A stretch of DNA of 36,848 nucleotides, taken from the IMG/VR virus record IMGVR_UViG_3300044825_001182, positions 1-36,848 of that record. One strand, written 5' to 3'. Shown here piece by piece: positions 30,883 to 36,848 of this stretch. The notes beneath the pieces are model-generated. The model made no database searches. It was not told the DNA's origin and was given only the letters and a program-made list of their open reading frames with translations. Numbering within the stretch: position 1 is the stretch's first letter; every line of letters starts with the position of its first letter. The position numbers were made by a program, and so were the translations under genes. This DNA comes from a virus.

Positions 30883-33186
30883 ATGCCGACGAAACGCTAC
30901 CTCAAGAAAACGCAAACCGAGGCCGGAACGACCGGGACGCCCGGCACGATCGGCGCGACGGTCGATCTTTCGACGACGCAAGGAACCGCCGATTCGCTCG
31001 GCTCCGGCAACCTCGCCGGCTCGACGAACTACGACACCGTTCCGGCCGTGTCGTTCACGATGACGGTCGGCGCGGGGGTCATCGCCGACGGCACACAAAA
31101 TTACGGCGTCAGCTATCAAGTAACGGCGTCGCAAGATGAGTTGTTCGTTAAACCTCGGCTGCGTCGCGTGAATTCTTCCGGCGTCACGCAAGCGACGTCG
31201 GGATTCGGAACCGAGCGCGCCGCGAACGGCGGCGACATCGTTGGAACGTGGACCGACACGATCAGTTTCAACGCCGGGACGTGGGCCGCCGGCGACCGGC
31301 TCGTTTTCGATCTGCATGGATACGACGACGGGCCGGGGCCGCAAAACTTTACGCTCGCGGTCAACGATGCCGATTCGTGGGTCGAGACGGTTGACGGCTC
31401 GGGCTCTCCGGCGACGCTGACGCCGCCGAACGCGACGGCGACCGGCTCGGTCATCGCGCCGACGGTCGCGGCCTCGATCACGCTGACGCCGCCGAACGCG
31501 ACGGGCTCGGGTTCGGTCATCGCGCCGACGATCGTTCCGGTCGCCGTGCTGACGCCGCCGACGCTGACGCCGGCCGCCTCGGTCATCGCGCCGACTGCGG
31601 TCGGCGGGGCGATCACGATCACGCCGCCGACGATCCTCGCCGCGAGCCAGGTTCTAACGATCGGGCAAACGGTCATTCCGCCGAACGCGACGGCGGCGGC
31701 CTCGGCGATCGCTCCCTCGGTCGTCGCGGTCGTCACGCTGACGCCGCCGACGATCACCGCAACGGGGGCGGTTCTCTCGCCGAGCGCCGGCGCGCCGATC
31801 GTTCTGACGCCGCCGACGATCAACTCGATTTCGACCGTTCTCGCGCCGCCGGCAAACCGGCGACATGACGTCGGCACGATCACGGCGACCGGCTCGGTCG
31901 TCGCGCCGGATCTGCTGGCCGGCAATGTGCTGGCCGTGCCGATCATCGACGAAAACGGGACGGGGGCGGATCTGGTCGCCGTCGTCATCGCGCCGACCGT
32001 CTCGACGACGCCGATTTCGGTCACGCCGCCGAACGTGACGGCGACGGGCTCGGTCATCGCGCCGACGCTCCGCGCTGTCGTTCGGCCGACCGTGCCGACG
32101 CTGACGGTCTCGGCCGCCGTCACGCCGCCCGCACAATCGGCGAACGTCTCGATCGCCGTTCCGTCGTTCACTCGGGCCGCCTCGGTCACGCCGCCGACGC
32201 CGACGTCGCCGATGACGCTGACGCCGCCGACGCTCACCGGCTCGGCCTCGGCGATCGCTCCCTCGATCCGCTGGTCGCTGACGCCGCCGGCGATCGCCGC
32301 CTCGACCTCGGTCACGCCGCCGACGCTCTCCGTCGTCGCTGGACTGCCGCCCGGCGTCGCGACGGCTGTCGGGTCGGTTCTGCCGCCGGCGCTCGTCTGC
32401 GGGGCAATCACGCTGCCGGACGAACTGATTTCGGCCGCCGCCTCGGTCACGCCGCCGGCGGCCGTCGCAACCGTCTCGCGGATCCCGCCGACGCTCACCG
32501 GCTCGGCCTCGGCGATCCCGCCGACGCTCGCCGTCTCGGCCGTGCCGCCCGTGCCGACGGCCGCCGCCTCGGCCTCGGTCATCGCGCCGACGGTCGCCTC
32601 GGGGGCGATCACGGTCGCCGTGGGATCCGTCGCCGCGGGGGCCGCCTCGGTCATTCCGCCGGCCGAGGCGCACGTCGCGACGCTCTCGCCGCCGAACGTG
32701 ACGGCCGCCGGCGTCGTCGTCGAGCCGCCGATCGACCGGGGCCAGGTTCCGGGGGTCGCGGTCGCCTCGGCCTCGGCGATCGCTCCCTCGGTCGTCGTCT
32801 CGATCACGCTGACGCCGCCGGCGATCGGCGCCTCGGCCTCGGTCGTCGCGCCGACCTCGACGAACGTGAACACGCTGACGCCGCCGACGCTGACGCCGGC
32901 GGCCTCGGTCACGCCGCCGGCGGTCGTGCGCTCGGTCTCGATCGCGCCGCCGGCGATCGCCGCCGCGACCTCGATTCTCTCGCCGACGCCGGCCGGGGGC
33001 TCGGCCTCGGTCTCGATTCCGGCGCTGACGGCCGCCGCCTCGATCCTCGCGGCGTCGCTACTCGCCGCCGTTACACTGACGCCGCCGGCGATCGAGGTCG
33101 CCGCCGTGGCTCTGCTGACGCCGCCGATCGTCATCGACCGGGCGACCGACGGGCCGGGCTGGACTTTTCACGAACATGAGGTTTGA
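30883..33186 (+). CDS. Large repeat-rich fibre or surface protein
   Basis: A 767-residue protein whose first 170 residues are a beta-rich head domain (VSYQVTASQDELFVKPRL, DRLVFDLHGYDDGPGPQNF). From residue 175 it consists of about 20-residue repeats with the scheme LTPP-x(4-6)-SAS(V/A)IAPT-x, about 25 copies. Similar repeats are common in phage structural proteins; they are beta-rich and would form an elongated rod. The C-terminus is GPGWTFHEHEV. The gene also stays open on the reverse strand because of base composition. Two 13-base motif copies lie at 31644-31656 and 32739-32751. A tail-fibre or head-surface role is likely. Confidence 0.8.
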   Translation: MPTKRYLKKTQTEAGTTGTPGTIGATVDLSTTQGTADSLGSGNLAGSTNYDTVPAVSFTMTVGAGVIADGTQNYGVSYQVTASQDELFVKPRLRRVNSSGVTQATSGFGTERAANGGDIVGTWTDTISFNAGTWAAGDRLVFDLHGYDDGPGPQNFTLAVNDADSWVETVDGSGSPATLTPPNATATGSVIAPTVAASITLTPPNATGSGSVIAPTIVPVAVLTPPTLTPAASVIAPTAVGGAITITPPTILAASQVLTIGQTVIPPNATAAASAIAPSVVAVVTLTPPTITATGAVLSPSAGAPIVLTPPTINSISTVLAPPANRRHDVGTITATGSVVAPDLLAGNVLAVPIIDENGTGADLVAVVIAPTVSTTPISVTPPNVTATGSVIAPTLRAVVRPTVPTLTVSAAVTPPAQSANVSIAVPSFTRAASVTPPTPTSPMTLTPPTLTGSASAIAPSIRWSLTPPAIAASTSVTPPTLSVVAGLPPGVATAVGSVLPPALVCGAITLPDELISAAASVTPPAAVATVSRIPPTLTGSASAIPPTLAVSAVPPVPTAAASASVIAPTVASGAITVAVGSVAAGAASVIPPAEAHVATLSPPNVTAAGVVVEPPIDRGQVPGVAVASASAIAPSVVVSITLTPPAIGASASVVAPTSTNVNTLTPPTLTPAASVTPPAVVRSVSIAPPAIAAATSILSPTPAGGSASVSIPALTAAASILAASLLAAVTLTPPAIEVAAVALLTPPIVIDRATDGPGWTFHEHEV

Positions 33187-33189
33187 CGC

Positions 33190-34563
33190 ATGGCCGATAT
33201 CTTTCTGCGATCGACCGACGGGAACGACGCGAACGCCGGCACGGCGAAGGAAGCGCCGAAAGACACGATGCAAGCCGCGATCACTGCGGCCGGGGCCGGC
33301 GGCCGCGTTTTCGTTTCCGACCTGCATGACGAAATCGTCACGCCGGCCGCTAACTTTCTGTGGTCGATTCCGGGAACGGTCGGCGCGCCGACGCGAATCT
33401 ATTGCGTTCCAGACTGGGGGGCGGCGACCGGATCGACTGCGCCGACCGCATACTCGACCGGCGCTCGGTTCTCGGTCGATGGCACGGTCAACAATCTCAA
33501 TCTGCAATGGCCGACCGCATATTTCCACTTCTACGGGATCACGTTTCGGGGCAACAATTTCGGCGGGAACGCGAACGGGTTTTCGCTCGGGATCACGACG
33601 AACGGACACGGATACCTGTTATTCGAGGACTGCGATTTCGTCACGCGCACGGGAACGGGGCCGCTGTTCGGGATCGGGTCGTCGCTCAACAACGGCTCGG
33701 CGCAGACGGTTCACCTGATTAACTGCCGTTGGAACTTCAACGCGACCGCCGGACAAATCCAATTCTCGACGGCAAATGCGATCATCGAAGATTGCGCGAC
33801 GAACCCGTTCACGGGATCAATCCCGACGACGGCGTTTCAGTCGGTTTCCGGCGTCGGCCGGATCGTCATTCGCAACGTCGATCTTTCCTCGGTCTCGGGA
33901 ACGCTGATTTCGTTCGGCTCGAACGATCGACCCGCGCCCGAAATTCTGTTCGAGGCGTGCAAGCTGCACGCCTCGGCGACGAAATACTCGACGACGAACC
34001 TCAACGGGCCGGGCGGCCGCTCAGTCAAATTCCTGCGATGCGACTCGGGCGACACGAATTACAAGTTGATCCGGGTCGATCAGCGCGGAACGTTTCAGGA
34101 TGAAACGACGATCGTTCGCTCGGGCGGCGCGAGCGACGGAACGACGCCGTTCGCGTGGAAAATGGTCACTGTGGCGAACGTCTCGAACCTGTATCCGATG
34201 CACGGCGAGCCAATCCCGATTTGGATCGACTCGACGGGCTCGGCAAAAACGATCACGATCGAGGTCGTCACCGATAACGTGACGTTGACCGACGCCGAGG
34301 CGTGGATCGAGGTCACGTACCTCGGCACGTCGGGCAATCCGCTCGGGGCTCGCGTCTCGGATCGGATCGCCGGGTTTTTGGCGACGCCGGCGAATCAATC
34401 AACGTCGTCGGTCACTTGGACGACGACCGGCCTCGGAACGCCGGTCAAGCAAAAGCTAGAAGCGACGTTCACGCCTCAAGAGAAGGGGCCGGCGATTGTG
34501 ACGGTTCATCTCGGCCGCGCCTCGACGACGCTTTACTACTGTCCGAAAGCAACTGTCGCATGA
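33190..34563 (+). CDS. Beta-helix-like tail-spike candidate
   Basis: A 457-residue protein starting three bases after the repeat protein. The N-terminal 300 residues follow a right-handed beta-helix pattern typical of pectate-lyase-like domains: STDGNDANAGTAKEAPKDTM, AGGRVFVSDLHDEIV, YFHFYGITFRGNNFGG, LFEDCDFVTRTG, HLINCRWNFNAT, RIVIRNVDLSSVSG. Residues about 320-450 form a beta-sandwich-like end (IPIWIDSTGSAKTITIEVVT). Such proteins bind or degrade surface polysaccharide. No obvious catalytic triad was identified. It overlaps the next gene by four bases. Confidence 0.78.
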   Translation: MADIFLRSTDGNDANAGTAKEAPKDTMQAAITAAGAGGRVFVSDLHDEIVTPAANFLWSIPGTVGAPTRIYCVPDWGAATGSTAPTAYSTGARFSVDGTVNNLNLQWPTAYFHFYGITFRGNNFGGNANGFSLGITTNGHGYLLFEDCDFVTRTGTGPLFGIGSSLNNGSAQTVHLINCRWNFNATAGQIQFSTANAIIEDCATNPFTGSIPTTAFQSVSGVGRIVIRNVDLSSVSGTLISFGSNDRPAPEILFEACKLHASATKYSTTNLNGPGGRSVKFLRCDSGDTNYKLIRVDQRGTFQDETTIVRSGGASDGTTPFAWKMVTVANVSNLYPMHGEPIPIWIDSTGSAKTITIEVVTDNVTLTDAEAWIEVTYLGTSGNPLGARVSDRIAGFLATPANQSTSSVTWTTTGLGTPVKQKLEATFTPQEKGPAIVTVHLGRASTTLYYCPKATVA

Positions 34564-35363
34564 GCCGAGAATTCGCGATCGACGGGTTCACGTTGACCGA
34601 CGCCGACGATCGTCAATTCGCGATCGACGGGTTTACGCTGTTCGGCGACGCCTCGGCGGCCGTCACGCTGACGCCGCCGAACGTGACGGGCTCGGCCTCG
34701 GCGATCGCTCCCTCGATCGCCGCCGGCGTCGCCTCGATCGCGCCGCCGGCCGCGACGGGATCCTCGACGGTCGTCGCTCCCTCGATCACGCTCGGCGCTG
34801 TCACGCTGACGCCGCCGGCGATCGCCGTCTCGACTTCGGTCGTCGAGCCAGGTTCCGCCGTCGCTCAAACGATCACGCCGCCGACGCTCACCGGCTCGGC
34901 CTCGGCCGTCGAGCCGACGGTTTCGTTCGGCGGCGACCCGCAAACGGTCGCGCCGCCGGCGATCGCCGCCTCGACGTGGGTTTTCGGGCCGGTCTCGACC
35001 GATCGACCCGAGGCGAGCTATTTTCCGCGCTGGCAATTCAAACCGGGGGCAACGATGACGGGGATCGCTCGCGAGGTTCGGCGGAAACGGGCAAACGAAT
35101 CGATCACTCGCGCAATCGACTTTACAAATCGAATGGTCGCCGGCGACTCGATCGCGTCTCTCGACGGGCTCTCGGTCTCGCCGACGACCGTTCCGCCGCT
35201 GGTCGTCACGTCGCCGACCGTGGCGGCCGACGGCGCTCGCGTTTTGCTCGATATTGCCGGCGGGCTCGACGGCGTTCTATACTCTGTCGCCGTCGCCGTG
35301 CGAACGACGCCGGGGCTCGAACGCCGGGAAGGCGTGGCAAAGTTGCACGTTGATGACGGTTGA
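34560..35363 (+). CDS. Second protein with LTPP/APT repeats
   Basis: A 267-residue protein, ATG 34560 overlapping the previous stop. It opens with two copies of REFAIDGFTL / RQFAIDGFTL and then has about seven repeats of the kind found in the protein at 30883 (AVTLTPPNVTGSASAIAPSI). The C-terminal half (from about 150) is unique: PRWQFKPGATMTGIAREVRR, then LVVTSPTVAADGARVLLDI, an Ig-like or beta region. It probably forms part of the same fibre or adhesion complex. A 13-base copy lies at 34845-34857 (EPGS). Confidence 0.72.
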   Translation: MSREFAIDGFTLTDADDRQFAIDGFTLFGDASAAVTLTPPNVTGSASAIAPSIAAGVASIAPPAATGSSTVVAPSITLGAVTLTPPAIAVSTSVVEPGSAVAQTITPPTLTGSASAVEPTVSFGGDPQTVAPPAIAASTWVFGPVSTDRPEASYFPRWQFKPGATMTGIAREVRRKRANESITRAIDFTNRMVAGDSIASLDGLSVSPTTVPPLVVTSPTVAADGARVLLDIAGGLDGVLYSVAVAVRTTPGLERREGVAKLHVDDG

Positions 35364-35366
35364 ACC

Positions 35367-35732
35367 ATGCGCCGACAAGCCGACCCGAGCCGCCGATCGT
35401 CAATCCGCCGGCTCTATCGGTCGGCGCGCTGGTCGGCGATGCGGCGGGCGCACCTGAAACGGCCGGGAAACCGGACGTGTCGCGACTGCATCGCCGAGGG
35501 CAAGCCGCCGGCGCTCTGCATTCCGGTTCGAGCCGTCATCGATCACGATCCGCCGCACGACGGAACCGAGGCGACGTTTTTCGACCGCTCTCGGCTCGTC
35601 ACGCTCTGCGGCCGTCATCACTCGCGGCGAACGGCGATGTTCGACGGCGGGTTCGGTAATGTGAAACGACCTCGGCAACCGGGCGGCGACGGGATGCTCT
35701 CGATCGACGCCGATTGCAAGGTCAAGAAATGA
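35367..35732 (+). CDS. HNH endonuclease
   Basis: A 121-residue protein with an HNH fold: CRDCIAEGKPPAL supplies one zinc pair; VIDHDPPHDG holds the His-Asp core; LVTLCGRHHSRRT holds the second Cys and His. The N-terminus is basic. HNH proteins next to terminase genes assist cos cleavage in many HK97-like phages. Here it lies at the far end of the window, but if the genome is circular or has cohesive ends it is only about 2 kb upstream of terS. The start follows four bases after the previous gene. Confidence 0.85.
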   Translation: MRRQADPSRRSSIRRLYRSARWSAMRRAHLKRPGNRTCRDCIAEGKPPALCIPVRAVIDHDPPHDGTEATFFDRSRLVTLCGRHHSRRTAMFDGGFGNVKRPRQPGGDGMLSIDADCKVKK

Positions 35733-35742
35733 AAGCGATCCA

Positions 35743-36207
35743 ATGCAAACGCGACTGCTCTCGGTCTCCCTCGAATTGCTCGCCTCGATCCTCGCCGGGC
35801 TGAAACTCTCGAACGGCGAAAGCTGTCACTATCGAATCGAGGCGCACCCGCTGCCGGCCGACGTCAAGGTCGTCGGCGTCTCCCTCGCCGGCGACGGCAA
35901 CGGCTCGACGTTCGTCGTTCTGACGGTCGAGTCGGCAACGTTCGACGACTCGACGCCGGACTATCTGCCGCCGCCGACGCTGGTCGCGGAAGTCTCGCGG
36001 GCGCCTCGGCCGGGCTGGTTTGTGCCGATCGACTCGGCCGAGCAATGGGCGAACCTACTCGGGGCGCTCGACTTCACCCGGATGAACTGCAACACGCCCG
36101 AGGCTCGAACGGCCGCCGCTGCTCTGCACACGCACGCCGCGAACGCACGCAATCAACGCACCCGAGCCGGCGTCGTCGAGACGTCGGCGGCCGCGTCGAT
36201 GGGCTGA
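35743..36207 (+). CDS. Hypothetical protein
   Basis: A 154-residue protein from ATG 35743 behind GAAAGCGATCC. It begins MQTRLLSVSLELLASILAGL, a hydrophobic amphipathic start, then ESCHYRIEAHPLPADVKVVG and FVVLTVESATFDDSTP strands, and a helical C-terminus (RTAAAALHTHAANARNQRTR). Not recognised. The leader is the same kind as at other gene starts here. Confidence 0.65.
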   Translation: MQTRLLSVSLELLASILAGLKLSNGESCHYRIEAHPLPADVKVVGVSLAGDGNGSTFVVLTVESATFDDSTPDYLPPPTLVAEVSRAPRPGWFVPIDSAEQWANLLGALDFTRMNCNTPEARTAAAALHTHAANARNQRTRAGVVETSAAASMG

Positions 36208-36247
36208 TCCTCGACGCTCCCTCGACACTCTCTCGAAAGGCGATCCG

Positions 36248-36775
36248 ATGCCGACGTTTGAAAAGGCCGACGCTACCGTCAATGAAATCGTTACGGGTCT
36301 GGTGGGCAAGTATCACAAACGCCTCGCCGACGTGGGGGTTCGGCTGGCCGTGCTGATGGCGCACGCAAAGCTAGACAAGCAAGGCGAGCCGCGTGACACG
36401 CCCGTTAAATTCGGGGGATACAAGGCGCTCGCGATCGTCAAGGTCACGACGTTGCGCGAGCGAACCCTCGGGCAAGCTGATGCGGTCATCACGATCGACG
36501 GCGACAAATGGCCGGATCTGACGGCGGCCGAGCAAAAGGCGCTGATCGATCACGAACTCGAACACCTTGAGCCGCATTGCGACCGCAAGACGGGCGAGCC
36601 GCTCAAGGATGATCGAGGTCGGCCGCGTCTGTATTGCAGGCTGCACGACTGGCAACTCGGCGGGTTCGATGCTGTGGCTCGACGTCACAAGGAACACTCG
36701 ATCGAGGTCAAGGCCGTGCGCGCTCTGCGCGACTGGCAATCGCTCGAACAACTCACGCTGTTCGCGAAGGATTGA
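36248..36775 (+). CDS. Putative phage metallopeptidase (HELEH)
   Basis: A 175-residue protein whose HELEH motif (residues 101-105, in ALIDHELEHLEPHCDR) is that of the putative phage metallopeptidase family. It is preceded by WPDLTAAEQKALIDH and followed by GRPRLYCRLHDWQLGGFDAV and HSIEVKAVRALRDW, all standard for the group. The family is found in many phages; its target is not known. The start ATG 36248 follows CTCGAAAGGCGATCCG. It is the last gene before the possible genome end. Confidence 0.8.
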   Translation: MPTFEKADATVNEIVTGLVGKYHKRLADVGVRLAVLMAHAKLDKQGEPRDTPVKFGGYKALAIVKVTTLRERTLGQADAVITIDGDKWPDLTAAEQKALIDHELEHLEPHCDRKTGEPLKDDRGRPRLYCRLHDWQLGGFDAVARRHKEHSIEVKAVRALRDWQSLEQLTLFAKD

Positions 36776-36848
36776 CGCGAGAAAATAAAGCGATCCGAGC
36801 GCGGGCCGGGGGAGGGGGCGATTTTTCAGGGTCGCTTTCGTTCCTGAC
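36776..36848 (+). other. G-rich intergenic end region, possible cos or pac
   Basis: No gene. It has a run GGGCCGGGGGAGGGGGCG (36803-36820) then TTTTT, and AAAGCGA (36787-36793) matches TCGCTTT (36832-36838) as a weak inverted repeat. The window's first bases also carry G runs (26-41). If the ends join, this is a G-rich stretch upstream of the terminase genes and the natural place for cos or pac. Confidence 0.35.

Larger units (their letters stand above)
403..34857 (+). repeat. Dispersed 13-base motif GAGCCAGGTTCCG, 19 copies
   Basis: Exact copies begin at 403, 1508, 8618, 12256, 18312, 20522, 22547, 26016, 29954 and 34845. GGGCCAGGTTCCG begins at 6526, 23624 and 32739. More divergent copies begin at 4765, 9976, 14066, 15812, 27662 and 31644. 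All are on the + strand. Eighteen lie in genes, in all three reading phases (8, 3 and 7 copies), and one is intergenic (12256). Spacing is 1.1-2.5 kb except one interval of 3.3 kb. Confidence 0.9.

Noticed and set aside
31116-33134. A 672-codon open frame on the - strand opposite the large repeat protein
   Set aside because: It mirrors the repeats of the + strand gene (GC-rich repeats lack stops on both strands), has no ribosome-binding site, and its product is low-complexity.
403-34857. The 13-base motif as tRNA T-arm fragments (GGTTC)
   Set aside because: No acceptor stem, anticodon arm or CCA context around any copy, and no tRNA was seen.
1-36848. Integrase, recombinase, partition or plasmid maintenance genes
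   Set aside because: I looked for tyrosine or serine recombinase and ParA/ParB signatures in the supported frames and found none, so a temperate lifestyle is not supported by this window.

Overview
The window reads as an essentially complete, compact tailed-phage genome (siphovirus type, HK97-fold head). It is GC-rich, about two thirds GC by eye. Nearly every gene lies on the + strand, with overlapping or nearly touching stops and starts; one small helix-turn-helix gene is on the - strand. I saw no integrase, tRNA, transposase, rRNA or CRISPR array. Host identity cannot be read directly. A secreted methyltransferase-like protein and a matrixin-type protease would fit a planctomycete-like or other high-GC Gram-negative host, but that is inference.

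Layout. 46-6625: two unknown proteins, terminase small (P27-like) and large subunits with two small proteins between them, a small membrane protein, HK97-type portal and ClpP-like prohead protease. 6626-7068: a 443-base region with a good promoter, a structured RNA ending in a terminator-like hairpin, and the capsid leader. 7069-17981: major capsid, connector and closure proteins, gp10-like tail completion, tail terminator, tail tube, G and T tail assembly chaperones joined by a textbook -1 slippery heptamer, a short tape measure, then minor tail and baseplate proteins. 17982-20952: small accessory proteins (zinc ribbon, MazG-like hydrolase, CxxCxxCC protein) and the - strand HTH gene with its own promoter and a possible operator. 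21081-25235: an initiator gene with an embedded iteron/AT-rich candidate origin, a coiled-coil protein, a PD-(D/E)XK nuclease, a DNA-binding-type protein and a cytosine-C5-methyltransferase-like protein. 25304-30248: small unknowns, a membrane protein (possible holin), an exported proline-rich protein, a matrixin-like metalloprotease with a cysteine-switch motif, and a fusion protein containing an internal signal peptide and a SAM-methyltransferase domain. 30329-35363: virion surface and fibre proteins, including two sharing TPP/APT repeats and a beta-helix-like protein. 35367-36775: HNH endonuclease, an unknown and an HELEH metallopeptidase. If the molecule closes on itself, the HNH gene lies upstream of the terminase genes, as in many HK97-like phages.

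The most unusual signal is a 13-base motif, GAGCCAGGTTCCG and close variants. It occurs 19 times, always on the + strand, in all three reading frames and once between genes, at strikingly even spacing (mean about 1.94 kb, coefficient of variation about 0.28 if circular). It appears to hold every CCAGG in the window. Other points of interest are a repeated hairpin-plus-leader unit before many genes, a family of promoters with 18-base spacers, a lambda-like origin inside the initiator gene, a possible small RNA before the capsid gene, and a lysis-like region with a metalloprotease where a muralytic enzyme would be expected.
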